Assembly (NCBI GenBank): GCA_004558825.1
Contig: SFDB01000004.1
Location: forward strand, 1-64,000
Reading direction: 5' to 3'
DNA: 64,000 bases
Source of the DNA: Clostridiales bacterium
GTDB lineage: Bacteria > Bacillota > Clostridia > Christensenellales > CAG-138
The position numbers were made by a program, and so were the translations under genes. This document shows positions 52,713 to 61,520 of the stretch, in pieces (the first letter of the stretch is position 1; every line of letters begins with the position of its first letter). Below the pieces are notes generated by a model. The model saw only the letters and a program-made list of their open reading frames with translations, ran no database searches and was not told the origin of the DNA.

Positions 52713-54059
52713 TTGGATAGTTTAATATGGCAGCTTCTGCTGCAGCTTTTTCTGATTTTTCTTAACGCAGTCTTTGCCTGTGCGGAGATTGCCGTGCTTT
52801 CCGTCAATGAGCTTTCTTTGAAGAGGCTCGCCAATGAGGGGAATAAACGCGCCGTACGCCTTCAAAAGCTTACGAGCCATCCCGCAAAATTTCTTGCCAC
52901 GATACAGGTCGCCATAACGCTCTCGGGTTTTCTTGGCAGCGCATTTGCAGCCGATAATTTTTCAGAGCTTATCGTTAACGGCCTCATAAAAATTGGCGCA
53001 AAGATACCGCCCGCAACGCTTCACACGCTTTCGGTCATACTGATCACAATCATTCTCTCGTACATAACGCTCGTGTTCGGTGAGCTTGTTCCGAAACGTA
53101 TTGCAATGAAAAAAACGGAACGCATTGCGCTCGGCCTTTCGGCGCCCGTGACATTCATATCGAAGCTCTTTGCCCCGATAGTCTGGCTCCTTACAGTATC
53201 AACGAACGGTATACTCCGGCTTTTGGGCATAAGTCCCGAAGCTGAAGAGGAAGAAGTTACCGAGGAGGAGATACGCTTTATGGTTGACGTCGGCAGCGAA
53301 AACGGCGCCATCGACGTATCGGAAAAAGAGATAATCAATAACGTTTTCGAGTTCGACGACATATCGCTCGACGAGCTTTGTACTCACAGGACAGAAATAT
53401 CCATGCTTTGGAGCGATGAAAGCGACAAGCAGTGGGAGGAGACGATAACCCAAAGCCGCCATTCTATGTATCCCGTATGCGGCGAAAGCGTCGACGACAT
53501 AATAGGCGTGCTCAGCACGAAGGACTATTTCAGGCTGAAAGATAAATCGCGCGAGTCTGTCATGCACAGAGCGGTCAGGCCGGCATACTTTGTGCCCGAA
53601 TCTATAAGCGCCGCAGTTCTTTTTGCTAACATGAAAAAAACGCATAACTATTTCGCAGTTGTTCTCGACGAGCACGGCGGAATGAGCGGTATAGTCACGA
53701 TGATGGATTTGCTCGAGCAGATCGTCGGCAATTTCGAGTACGATGACGACCCCGAACCCGAAGCCTCCATAGAACGCATAGACTCAAACACTTGGAAAAT
53801 ACTCGGGCAGCCATTACTTGAGGATATTACGGAAAAAATGGGCGTAGAGTTCGACGACGATGAGGATTTTGACACATTCAGCGGACTCGTATTCGACGCC
53901 TACGGCTTCATCCCCCCGGACGGGAGCGTTTTCGAGGTAGATGCGCACGGTATGCATATAAAGGTCACTCAAATTGAGGATCATAAGGTTCAGCAGGCTA
54001 CGGTTTGCCTGCTGAATCCCGAAACAAAAAGCGAACAAGCCGAAACAAGCGGCATGTAA
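52713..54059 (+). CDS. CNNM/CBS-domain (TlyC/CorC-like) membrane protein
   Basis: This 448-residue protein has an N-terminal CNNM (DUF21) transmembrane domain over residues 1-180 (AEIAVLSVNELSLKRLANEG, GELVPKRIAMKKTERIALGL). Two CBS repeats cover roughly 200-340, and a CorC_HlyC domain lies at about 360-435. Such proteins are thought to move or sense Mg2+ or Co2+; the old haemolysin label is not informative. The start is TTG at 52713 with AGGAGG five bases upstream. A 243-base gap separates it from yajC, and the dispersed hairpin repeat follows its stop. It is probably transcribed alone. Confidence 0.9.
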   Translation: MDSLIWQLLLQLFLIFLNAVFACAEIAVLSVNELSLKRLANEGNKRAVRLQKLTSHPAKFLATIQVAITLSGFLGSAFAADNFSELIVNGLIKIGAKIPPATLHTLSVILITIILSYITLVFGELVPKRIAMKKTERIALGLSAPVTFISKLFAPIVWLLTVSTNGILRLLGISPEAEEEEVTEEEIRFMVDVGSENGAIDVSEKEIINNVFEFDDISLDELCTHRTEISMLWSDESDKQWEETITQSRHSMYPVCGESVDDIIGVLSTKDYFRLKDKSRESVMHRAVRPAYFVPESISAAVLFANMKKTHNYFAVVLDEHGGMSGIVTMMDLLEQIVGNFEYDDDPEPEASIERIDSNTWKILGQPLLEDITEKMGVEFDDDEDFDTFSGLVFDAYGFIPPDGSVFEVDAHGMHIKVTQIEDHKVQQATVCLLNPETKSEQAETSGM

Positions 54060-54071
54060 TGCTCCGGATTA

Positions 54072-54102
54072 TCGAAAAAGTGGCTTTAAGCCACTTTTTC
54101 GA
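54072..54102. repeat. Dispersed hairpin repeat, copy 3
   Basis: TCGAAAAAGTGGCTT and AAGCCACTTTTTCGA are perfect 15-base arms around a single T. It matches copy 2 at 37596-37626 in arm sequence and lies directly after the CNNM/CBS gene, where it may also terminate transcription. Confidence 0.8.
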
Positions 54103-54188
54103 ACTTTTTACTCCATCAAAGGCGCAGAGCCGATTAACAATAAGCAGGCAACGCCGCTTCGAAAAATGCCGTCACGTTTTGTATCGCG

Positions 54189-54584
54189 TTATTTTTGAAA
54201 AAGACTGAGCGCCATAGCTGCAAGCATACCCGAAAATCCGCCCATAGCAATATCTGTAAGCAGCGCAGTCGTTATGGAGAACGTTCCCGACAGCGCTGAA
54301 AACACGGCAAACGCGCACGTCATAAACACAACTCCCGCCAGTGCGCCTACGAGCCAGCGCCGCGATGAGATGTTTTTTACCGCAATCATAGCCGCTATCA
54401 CGGAGCAAAGAACCTTTACCACCGTAACCGCTACCTGCGTACCGTTTTCATCAAGCACACCTTGCTGCATCAATACGGCTGTCAGCACTATAAGCCCTAT
54501 AGCTATAACCGATGTTATCAGCGACGACTTTATAAGGCTCGACACCGGTCCCGCATTCTTCTGTTTTTCCGCGCTCATTCTCAT
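54189..54584 (-). CDS. TIGR04086-family membrane protein
   Basis: This 131-residue protein has four membrane helices (LITSVIAIGLIVLTAVLMQQ, VVKVLCSVIAAMIAVKN, LAGVVFMTCAFAVFSALSG, MGGFSGMLAAMALSLF) and the conserved KNISSRRWLVGALAGV loop of the TIGR04086 family. Members occur in Clostridia near yajC and the six-cysteine peptide scfA with its radical SAM partner; neither scf gene is here. Function unknown. The start could be codon 1 (54584) or Met3, with GAGGTGAGAGC upstream. Confidence 0.8.
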   Translation of the reverse strand: MRMSAEKQKNAGPVSSLIKSSLITSVIAIGLIVLTAVLMQQGVLDENGTQVAVTVVKVLCSVIAAMIAVKNISSRRWLVGALAGVVFMTCAFAVFSALSGTFSITTALLTDIAMGGFSGMLAAMALSLFQK

Positions 54585-54648
54585 GCTCTCACCTCATATA
54601 TTGTTTATAGACTATTATTCATTTTCGCCGGAGTTTATTCTTGCGCCG

Positions 54649-55671
54649 TTACAGCTCGGCCATATTTGACACAAGCCCATTATCAAATTCAAACGAAAAC
54701 AGTCGCGCCTCGGATATGCCGCCCGCGCCGCGGCTTATAAGCCCGACGGCTGTCCCTAAAACGTCGCCAACGGGCGTACGCACTGACGAAAACTCTCCCA
54801 AAAACGTGCGTATCTGCGAGAAATCAAGGTTTTTTCGCATATCTTCCGTCAAATATGACATAGTCTCTTCACGAAATCCCTCTTTCACAGCCTCGCAAAA
54901 CGCTCGTGCCGTGTCTGCATTTCCCTTGGGCCGTTCATAGGCTCTTGTGAAAAACCCTCTGTCGCGCTTCTGTATCTTGAATTCGCCCCGTACATATTCA
55001 TGCACCGTCATTTCCTCATGACGAAGCAGCGTATTCGCCCGCTTTATGCAGACTATACGTCCGTCCTCAACAAACACGCTGTCGCCTTCCACGTCGAGTA
55101 TCGGCCTAAACAAACCGTCGAGCGCTACCGCACGCTCTGCGTCAACAAGCTTTGCGTGTATTACGCTCAAAAGAACATCCCCTGCGTCGATGAAGCTTAT
55201 GCTTCCATGCGTCCCGTAGCCAAGCGCATACCCCATCGTCGCGCCGCACGCGCCCTCCTCGGCGACCGCACGAAGCCCGTTTTCATAGTAAAGCGTAATT
55301 GTCGCAGGCGTACCGCTGTGCTGCGGAACGCTCATGCGCTCAACCACATGCGGAGGCGTTGCCGCCGCGTCGTAAACCTTGCAAACTTTCATGCCTATTT
55401 CATACACACCCTGCGGCCATTTTACGACATCTGCATCGTCTGACGCTCCCTTTGTCATAACTCCGCCCTCAAATGTGAACTTGCGCATTACCGCGCAGTG
55501 CTTCATCGATCCCGCGTGATTCAGCGGATGAGCGCATATATAGTAATCACCCGTATCGGAAACGGGGAGCGCGACATGTCCGCCGTTCGAGCATTCGCCT
55601 GCGGGCTGTCCGTTGACCGTTATGAGCGCGTCTGCGTCGCTGCGGATTATTACAAGCGGTACGGGTATCAC
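54649..55671 (-). CDS. Conserved hypothetical protein
   Basis: This 340-residue protein has no recognised domain. The N-terminal 60 residues (VIIRSDADALITVNGQPAGE) read like a PEGA-type beta module. The middle is beta-rich with a VKWPQGVYEIGMKVCKVYDA segment, and the C-terminal third is helical (AFCEAVKEGFREETMSYLTE). No signal peptide, membrane helix or catalytic motif is visible, so it is probably cytoplasmic. The start at 55671 is the first codon of the frame; the ribosome site is weak (GGAGGCGATTAAGTG overlaps it). It is 64 bases from TIGR04086 on the same strand, so they may be one operon, and it is divergent from ymxH. Confidence 0.55.
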   Translation of the reverse strand: MIPVPLVIIRSDADALITVNGQPAGECSNGGHVALPVSDTGDYYICAHPLNHAGSMKHCAVMRKFTFEGGVMTKGASDDADVVKWPQGVYEIGMKVCKVYDAAATPPHVVERMSVPQHSGTPATITLYYENGLRAVAEEGACGATMGYALGYGTHGSISFIDAGDVLLSVIHAKLVDAERAVALDGLFRPILDVEGDSVFVEDGRIVCIKRANTLLRHEEMTVHEYVRGEFKIQKRDRGFFTRAYERPKGNADTARAFCEAVKEGFREETMSYLTEDMRKNLDFSQIRTFLGEFSSVRTPVGDVLGTAVGLISRGAGGISEARLFSFEFDNGLVSNMAEL

Positions 55672-55769
55672 TTAATCGCCTCCGATCAATCTAAATTATG
55701 CGTGCACAGACGTGCGATATGCAAGAATCTTAAACGGTAGAGCGCATATTATTAATCGAGGTGATATAG

Positions 55770-56030
55770 ATGCTTTGCACAACCTTTTCGGAGCTAAGAC
55801 GAAAGGAAGTCATAAACATATGCGACGGTGCGCGCCTCGGCTGCATATGCGACCTTGAGCTCGATCAATGCACGGGCGTTATAAGCGCCATAGTCGTGCC
55901 GGGTCAGAGCCGATTCTTCGGCATATTGAAGAGCGCGGAGGAGCTCGTCATACCTTACTGTAAAATAGTAAAAATCGGTGAAGATGTTATACTTGTCGAT
56001 GTAAACCTGCCTTGCCGAAGCGATAAATAA
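55770..56030 (+). CDS. ymxH: YlmC/YmxH-family sporulation protein
   Basis: This 86-residue PRC-barrel protein (SELRRKEVINICDGARLGCI, then CDLELDQCTGVISAIVVPGQ, ending EDVILVDV) is a clear YlmC/YmxH family member. These are small sporulation-associated proteins in Clostridia and Bacilli, whose role is not defined. The ATG at 55770 follows GAGGTGA. It stands alone between a hypothetical gene and the zinc-ribbon gene. Along with gpr and lonB it supports a spore-forming host. Confidence 0.88.
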   Translation: MLCTTFSELRRKEVINICDGARLGCICDLELDQCTGVISAIVVPGQSRFFGILKSAEELVIPYCKIVKIGEDVILVDVNLPCRSDK

Positions 56031-56129
56031 AAGCCGCCCCGGTTTCCCGAAAGCGGCCGTTTCACCGAAGCCTTAATTTTTGCTTCGCATTCTAATTCCG
56101 TTTATATCGCCGACGCGAAACAAAGGGGA

Positions 56130-56408
56130 TTAGTGGGCTCTGCGTGCTTTGAAGCACTCGTCGCAATAGATCGGCTTGTCGTTTTTGGGCATGAACGGGA
56201 CTGTCGTCTGTGCGCCGCACTGAGCGCAAACAGCCGTATGCCTTTCCCTTTCGCCGCCTGCGCGCTGACCCTTACGCGACGTTCTGCAAGCCTTGCATCT
56301 TACGGGCTCATTCTGGAAGCCCTTCTCCGCGTAAAACTCCTGCTCGCCCGCTGTGAACACGAACTCCGCGCCACAGTCCTTGCAAATAAGTACCTTGTCT
56401 TGGAACAT
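56130..56408 (-). CDS. Zinc-ribbon protein
   Basis: This 92-residue protein has two Cys4 knuckle pairs. The first is CKDCGAEFVF with VRCKACR, as in the small zinc-ribbon family of Firmicutes. The second is CAQCGAQTTVPFMP with IYCDECF, as in CxxC-xxxx-CxxC ribbon proteins. It is short, basic and likely nucleic-acid or protein binding. The ATG at 56408 follows AAGGGGA. Its mRNA begins at a strong promoter 258 bases upstream and passes through a GC-rich structured region, so it is the gene controlled by, or merely downstream of, the candidate RNA. Confidence 0.8.
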   Translation of the reverse strand: MFQDKVLICKDCGAEFVFTAGEQEFYAEKGFQNEPVRCKACRTSRKGQRAGGERERHTAVCAQCGAQTTVPFMPKNDKPIYCDECFKARRAH

Positions 56409-56444
56409 TTGATAAAAATCCCCTTAGTTTATTTTATTTCACAC

Positions 56445-56659
56445 GATTCCAGCTGACCTGGTCTTTGACCCCACACTCGCCGCCGGGAGGTATTGCTACT
56501 AAGCTTTACGCCGCCCACGCCACCCCTCTCGAACCGAAGGTCCGGACGGACTTACATCTAAACCGCACCATGCTCACCGATATCTTTGACCGGCTTACGT
56601 GGATCGTTTCGCCTGCGACTGGCATCGACTTTCAACCACAGACCCGCAATCGCGTTACT
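56445..56659 (-). ncRNA. Candidate structured RNA, probably raiA motif
   Basis: A strong promoter starts a minus-strand transcript whose first 210 bases are GC-rich, non-coding and full of short paired segments (for example GGTC-AAA-GACC near the 3' end). Conserved-looking blocks include AAGTAACGCGATTGCGGG, GTTGAAAGTCGATGCCAGTC, GCGAAACGATCCACGTAAGC, GGTTTAGATGTAAG and GGGGTGGCGTGGGCGG. From memory these match the raiA-motif RNA of Clostridia and Actinobacteria, a conserved ncRNA of unknown function. I cannot run a covariance search, so family identity is tentative; the structured RNA itself is better supported. It is not raiA-adjacent here but precedes a zinc-ribbon gene. Confidence 0.6.
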
Positions 56660-56665
56660 TCGTAC

Positions 56666-56694
56666 AGTATAGATTAAGCCCATAGAATTTGCAA
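56666..56694 (-). promoter_or_regulatory. Promoter of the structured RNA and zinc-ribbon gene
   Basis: Minus-strand TTGCAA, a 17-base spacer and TATACT. The predicted start (about 56659) coincides with the first base of the conserved-looking RNA. Confidence 0.75.
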
Positions 56695-56749
56695 GCTGTT
56701 TTTTTGGGCGATATACGTTATATTTCTGCGATTTTTGCCGTATGCCGCC

Positions 56750-57667
56750 TCACTCTTCAGACTGAAGCTCATCGCTGAACAGCGCAGTGCTGAGGTATTT
56801 TTCTCCTCTGTCGGGGAATGTGCATACGATAACGCCGCGGTCTATGGTCTCTGCCACCCTTACGGCCGCAAGCATCGCCGCGCCCGAGGACATTCCGACA
56901 AATATTCCCTCTTCTCTCGCTATCCTGCGCGCCATTGCGAACGCCTCCTCGGATTCGACCATCACGGTAATATCGATGTACTCGGGGTTATAAAGCGTGG
57001 GTACTATCGCCTCCTCCATGTTTTTCAGTCCCTGAATATAGTGGCCCCTGACAGGATGTGCCGAAACCACCCTTATGGACGGGTTAAGCTCTTTTAACCG
57101 CTTACCTACGCCCATTATGGTGCCCGACGTTCCCAATGAGGAAACGTAGTGTGTCACCCTGCCCACGGTATCGGTGATTATTTCCTCCGCAGTCGTATTG
57201 TAATGCGCATACTTATTGTACCTGTTCGAAAACTGGTCGGGCATAAAATACTTCTCGGGGGCTTGAGCGACTATGCGCCGTGCCTCCCTTATCGCTCCGT
57301 CAGTGCCGAGCGCCGAATCCGTGAGCACAACCTTGCCGCCTAACGCCGTTATCATCCTGCGCCGCTCTCGCGAAACCGCTGAGCTCATGACTATCACGAC
57401 GTCGTAGCCCTTTACTGCGCCTATCATGGCCAGTCCTATGCCGGTGTTGCCCGACGTTGGCTCGATTATAATCTTATCGCGGGTTAGCGTGCCCTCGCTC
57501 TCGGCCTGCTCAATCATCCTGAGTGCAATCCTGTCCTTTATACTTCCCGTCGGGTTCATACCCTCTATCTTGGCATAAATCTCGACGTTCGGCTTACTAT
57601 ATATATTGTTGATCCTCACGAGCGGGGTACGCCCGATCGTATCAAGTATTGTGTCGTATGTATGCAT
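56750..57667 (-). CDS. cysK: Cysteine synthase (O-acetylserine sulfhydrylase)
   Basis: This 305-residue PLP enzyme has the family motifs NPTGSIKDR (PLP Lys near residue 43), EPTSGNTGIGLAM and SSLGTSGTIMG, ending with a normal C-terminal domain (GMSSGAAMLAAVRVAETIDR). It converts O-acetylserine and sulfide to cysteine. SAHPVRGHYIQGLKNMEEAI is closer to CysM/thiosulfate-tolerant variants or cystathionine synthase-like relatives, so sulfide use is inferred. The start at 57667 has a weak ribosome site (GGAGGCGG further up). It is monocistronic; thrS precedes it on the same strand with a terminator between. Confidence 0.9.
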   Translation of the reverse strand: MHTYDTILDTIGRTPLVRINNIYSKPNVEIYAKIEGMNPTGSIKDRIALRMIEQAESEGTLTRDKIIIEPTSGNTGIGLAMIGAVKGYDVVIVMSSAVSRERRRMITALGGKVVLTDSALGTDGAIREARRIVAQAPEKYFMPDQFSNRYNKYAHYNTTAEEIITDTVGRVTHYVSSLGTSGTIMGVGKRLKELNPSIRVVSAHPVRGHYIQGLKNMEEAIVPTLYNPEYIDITVMVESEEAFAMARRIAREEGIFVGMSSGAAMLAAVRVAETIDRGVIVCTFPDRGEKYLSTALFSDELQSEE

Positions 57668-57723
57668 TCTCTTTTACCGCCTCCGATATTGATTTTTAAG
57701 CAGAATATGCTTTTAGGGTAACT

Positions 57724-57751
57724 AAAAGGGAGGAAAACAATTCCTCCCCTT
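57724..57751 (-). terminator. Terminator of thrS
   Basis: Minus-strand AAGGGGAGGAA, a 5-base loop and TTCCTCCCTTTT. Confidence 0.85.
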
Positions 57752-57786
57752 CTTTATGGTATGCGGAGTACGCTATATATGTTCTG

Positions 57787-59694
57787 TCAATCTATTGATT
57801 TCGACGCTATCTCATCGCGCACTCTTTCAATAAACTCATCGGCTCCCATTGTTCCAAGATCTCCGCCCTTGCGCGACCTTACGGCCACTACGTCGTTTTC
57901 GACCTCTTTGTCGCCCATGACGAGCATATACGGCGTCTTTTTAAGCTGAGCCTCGCGAATCTTGAAGCCTATCTTCTCGTTGCGCATATCTATCTCAGCG
58001 CGTATGCCGCATGCATCAAGCCTTTGCTTAAGCGCTATGCAAGCCTCGTGCGTACGGTCGGTTATCGGCAGTATCATCACCTGAACCGGCGCGAGCCATG
58101 TCGGGAACGCCCCTGCAAAATGCTCCGTTATTACGCCTATAAAGCGCTCGATAGAGCCGAATACTACGCGGTGTATCATAACCGGCCTGTGTTTTTGGCC
58201 GTCCGCTCCGATATACTCGAGCTCGAAACGCTCGGGAAGCTGCATATCAAGCTGTATCGTTCCGCACTGCCATGTGCGTCCGAGACAGTCGGAAAGATGG
58301 AAGTCGAGCTTCGGTCCATAGAACGCGCCGTCTCCCTCGTTAACCTCGTATTCCTTGCCCATCTCGGTCACCGCCTCACGAAGCGTCTGCGTTGCGAACT
58401 CCCAATCCCTTTCATCGCCCATATGATCCTCGGGCATTGTCGAAAGCTCTATCTTATACGAAAGTCCGAACGTAGAATAGACTTCATCGAACAGCCTTAC
58501 CACGTTCTTTATCTCGCCCTTCATCTGATCCCACGTCATGAAAATATGAGCATCGTCCTGCGTAAAGCAGCGTACACGGAAAAGACCGTGCAGTGCGCCC
58601 GAAAGCTCATGCCTGTGAACGAGTCCAAGTTCTCCCACTCTCAGCGGCAGATCGCGGTACGAATGAAGCTCCGTCTTATATACAAGCATGCCGCCCGGGC
58701 AGTTCATCGGCTTTATTGCGAAGTCTTCTTCATCGATAACGGTTGTATACATGTTATCCTTATAATGATACCAGTGGCCGCTCGTCTCCCAAAGCTTTCT
58801 GTTAAGTATCATCGGCGTCGATACTTCGACGTATCCGTATCTCTTATGCACTTCGCGCCAATAGTCGATAAGCGTGTTTTTAAGCACCATGCCCTTGGGA
58901 AGGAAGAACGGGAAGCCCGGACCTTCATCCATTATAGTAAAAAGGCCGAGTTCCTTGCCTATGCGCCTATGGTCGCGCTTTTTGGCCTCTTCAAGGCGCG
59001 CGATATATTCATCCAACTCCGACTTTTTCTCAAAAGCCGTTGCGTATATACGCTTAAGCATCTTGTTTTTTTCGCTGCCGCGCCAGTATGCGCCCGCAAC
59101 GCTCATGAGCTTCACATTCTTAATCCTTCCCGTTGCTTCAACGTGCGGACCCGCGCAAAGATCAACGAAATCTCCCTGCCTGTAGAAGCTTATAACCGCG
59201 TCCTCGGGCAAATCCTCAATGAGCTCCACCTTGTACGGCTCATCGAGCTCCCTCATGTACTTGAGCGCCTCCTCACGGGGAAGCTCAAAGCGCTCAAGCG
59301 GTATGTTCTCGCCCGCAATCTTTACTATCTCTTTCTCAATCTTCTCAAAATCGTCGGGCGTAAACGCATATTCCGTATCAAAATCATAATAGAACCCGTT
59401 ATCGATAGCCGGGCCTATGGCAAGCTTTACGTCGGGGTAAAGGCGCTTGACCGCCTGCGCAAGCATATGCGCAGCAGTGTGACGATATGTCCACTTGCCG
59501 CCGTCATCGGCAAACGTAAGTATTTTAAGCTCATGATCGCCGTCTATAGGCATACGAAGATCGTAGAGCTTGCCGTCAAGTTCGGCCGCAAGCGCGGCTT
59601 TTTTAAGCCTCGGGCTTATGCTCTCGGCTATCGCGGCGGCATTTATGCCGTCGTCGTATTGACGTACTGAGCCGTCGGGAAAAGTGATGTTCAT
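57787..59694 (-). CDS. thrS: Threonyl-tRNA synthetase
   Basis: This 635-residue class II synthetase has normal length. The TGS domain opens the protein (FPDGSVRQYDDGINAAAIAE). An editing domain with HTAAHMLAQAVKRLYPDVKL and CAGPHVEATG follows. The catalytic core has AIKPMNCPGGMLVYK (zinc Cys), RELPLRVGELGLVHRHELSG-like motif 2 and a motif 3 segment with RVVFGSIERFIGVITEHFAG, then an anticodon domain. ATG 59694 follows GGAGG. A T-box leader precedes it, so it is induced by uncharged tRNA-Thr. Confidence 0.96.
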   Translation of the reverse strand: MNITFPDGSVRQYDDGINAAAIAESISPRLKKAALAAELDGKLYDLRMPIDGDHELKILTFADDGGKWTYRHTAAHMLAQAVKRLYPDVKLAIGPAIDNGFYYDFDTEYAFTPDDFEKIEKEIVKIAGENIPLERFELPREEALKYMRELDEPYKVELIEDLPEDAVISFYRQGDFVDLCAGPHVEATGRIKNVKLMSVAGAYWRGSEKNKMLKRIYATAFEKKSELDEYIARLEEAKKRDHRRIGKELGLFTIMDEGPGFPFFLPKGMVLKNTLIDYWREVHKRYGYVEVSTPMILNRKLWETSGHWYHYKDNMYTTVIDEEDFAIKPMNCPGGMLVYKTELHSYRDLPLRVGELGLVHRHELSGALHGLFRVRCFTQDDAHIFMTWDQMKGEIKNVVRLFDEVYSTFGLSYKIELSTMPEDHMGDERDWEFATQTLREAVTEMGKEYEVNEGDGAFYGPKLDFHLSDCLGRTWQCGTIQLDMQLPERFELEYIGADGQKHRPVMIHRVVFGSIERFIGVITEHFAGAFPTWLAPVQVMILPITDRTHEACIALKQRLDACGIRAEIDMRNEKIGFKIREAQLKKTPYMLVMGDKEVENDVVAVRSRKGGDLGTMGADEFIERVRDEIASKSID

Positions 59695-59722
59695 ATATTA
59701 AACCTCCGTGTTATTTATAAAT

Positions 59723-59938
59723 AAAAAACGCCCCCGAATAACAGGGACGAGCAACTGCCCGCGGTTCCACCCTAATTGGATACACCCACTTTTCGGGACT
59801 TTATCGCTTCCCAAGCGCCGCAGTCACGGGACGGTACGCATCGACTTAAGCGTAAAAGCGGTCACAGCCAAGCCGCCTTCTCTCTGAAACGCTGTTTTCC
59901 AGTGTGCGCTCCCCGCTCAACCCACAGAAAGACAGATT
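59723..59938 (-). promoter_or_regulatory. T-box leader of thrS
   Basis: Minus-strand leader with the invariant T-box AGGGTGGAACCGCG (59760-59773) and a terminator hairpin CGTCCCTG/CGGGGGCG followed by TTTTTT (59723-59749), sharing sequence with the antiterminator. An AGAGAG-like motif lies upstream in stem I. The specifier codon is not resolved; ACC within GCGTACCGTCC (about 59835) is the likely Thr codon. Confidence 0.9.
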
Positions 59939-59939
59939 G

Positions 59940-59968
59940 ATTATATTGCAAGTATTCTTTATTGTCAA
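59940..59968 (-). promoter_or_regulatory. Promoter of the thrS T-box transcript
   Basis: Minus-strand consensus TTGACA, a 17-base spacer and TATAAT, the best promoter in the window. Confidence 0.9.
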
Positions 59969-60053
59969 TCAGTTTATGCGTTTTATTTGCATATTGAAAA
60001 TTGCGATAAAAAGCGGGCCTCCGTTTGGGAAGCCCGCGCGCTGTTTCAGCTAA

Positions 60054-61250
60054 CTATTTATGCGTCTCGTTATACTTCTTTATGCCGAGAGCAAGAAGGT
60101 CCATTGCCCTTTCAAGGTCAGCCTGCTTCAGAACGTAGGCAATCCTTATCTCGTTATTTCCCTTGCCCTTCGTCGCGTAAAAACCGCCGCCCGGCGCAAA
60201 CATAACCGTCTCACCGTTGTCGTCGAAATCGGTAAGCAGCCAGAGCTGGAACTTATCGGCATCGTCTACGGGCAGCTTTGCCATTATGTAGAACGCGCCC
60301 TTGGGCTCGGCGCAGACAACGCCCGGTATCTCAAGAAGCTTTTTGTAGCATGTGTCGCGGCGCAGACGGTACTCATCGCGCACGGCATCAAAGTAGTCGG
60401 CGTCCACCGAGTAAAGCGCCGCCGAAGCAACCTGGTCGAGCGTGGCTACGCTCAAGCGCGCCTGGCAGAATTTCAGAAGCTGCTGCTGCAGCTCCTTATT
60501 CTTCGTGATTATAGTGCCTATCCTTGCGCCGCACGCCGAGAAACGCTTCGAAACGGAATCGATTATTACCGCGTTTTCCTTTATGTCGTCAAACTCGCCT
60601 ATCGATGCAAGCGGCTCGCCGCCGTATACAAATTCGCGGTACACTTCATCGCCGATAACGTAGAGATTATGCTCCTTGGCGATGTCGGCTATCATGCGCA
60701 TTTCATCGCGCGAAAGCACAAAGCCTGTCGGATTGCCGGGGTTTGTGAACATGATGGCACGCGTCTTCTCGTTTATAAGCGTCTCAATCTTTTCGCGATT
60801 TGCATAGTTATAGCCTTCCTCGGGCGTCGTCGTAAGGGGACGGATAACACCGCCCGCAGAATTGACGAACGTGGAATAATTGGGATAGAACGGCTCGGGA
60901 ATTATTATCTCGCTGCCTTCGTCCAAAATACTGAGCATGAGCATCTGAAGCGCTTCACTGCCGCCCGTCGTTATAAGTATATCGTTTGCGTCGTATTCAA
61001 TGCCTATACCGTCATAATACTTAATTACGGCATCGATCATCTCAGGCATTCCCGGCGACGGAGCATATGCCAAAACAGGCTGTTCAAAGTTCCTGAGCGC
61101 CTCAAAATATGCCGGCGGCGTCGCTATGTCGGGCTGGCCGATATTAAGATGATAAATCTTTTTTCCCTTGGCCTTCGCCTCAACGGCATAGGGGTGATAT
61201 TTGCGCATGGGCGACAAGGCGCAACGCTGCGCCTTACTCGATACCTTCAT
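60054..61250 (-). CDS. PLP-dependent class I/II aminotransferase (AspC/AlaT-like)
   Basis: This 398-residue protein is a fold-type I aminotransferase. It shows IYHLNIGQPDIATPP, ITTGGSEALQML, FTNPGNPTGFVLSRDEM, GDEVYREFVY and PLP Lys in SVSKRFSACGARIG. The APGGGFYATKG loop near the end resembles aspartate or LL-DAP/alanine aminotransferase relatives; substrate is not deducible. ATG 61250 follows GGAGG with an 11-base spacer; the open frame extends to 61295 without better support. It is monocistronic, divergent from the MATE gene. Confidence 0.9.
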   Translation of the reverse strand: MKVSSKAQRCALSPMRKYHPYAVEAKAKGKKIYHLNIGQPDIATPPAYFEALRNFEQPVLAYAPSPGMPEMIDAVIKYYDGIGIEYDANDILITTGGSEALQMLMLSILDEGSEIIIPEPFYPNYSTFVNSAGGVIRPLTTTPEEGYNYANREKIETLINEKTRAIMFTNPGNPTGFVLSRDEMRMIADIAKEHNLYVIGDEVYREFVYGGEPLASIGEFDDIKENAVIIDSVSKRFSACGARIGTIITKNKELQQQLLKFCQARLSVATLDQVASAALYSVDADYFDAVRDEYRLRRDTCYKKLLEIPGVVCAEPKGAFYIMAKLPVDDADKFQLWLLTDFDDNGETVMFAPGGGFYATKGKGNNEIRIAYVLKQADLERAMDLLALGIKKYNETHK

Positions 61251-61520
61251 TATTACACTAACCTCCTGCATTGTAAATGCGGCACACAGCCGCACGTTTT
61301 TATTGAAAATCCAAATAAGAGTATACGCTCAACCTTCACCTGCGTCAACAACTCGCGCAGGTTTCTATTATAATATATGATATGGATGAAGGCGTACCGT
61401 TTGTATATTTCACGAAATACGTTTACATATGCGGGATATATACTTATAATTGTTTTTCGTAGCGTATAGTGAGCGGTTTTGCACATCATACGTCATTCCG
61501 TCAAAAGAAGGTGAACACCC

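Noticed and set aside
58024..59670. 548-residue open frame antisense to thrS
   Set aside because: It fully overlaps thrS on the other strand, has no ribosome site and a basic, tyrosine-rich product typical of antisense frames in this base composition.
60060..61373. 437-residue frame antisense to the aminotransferase
   Set aside because: Shadow of a well-supported gene; no family motif or ribosome site.
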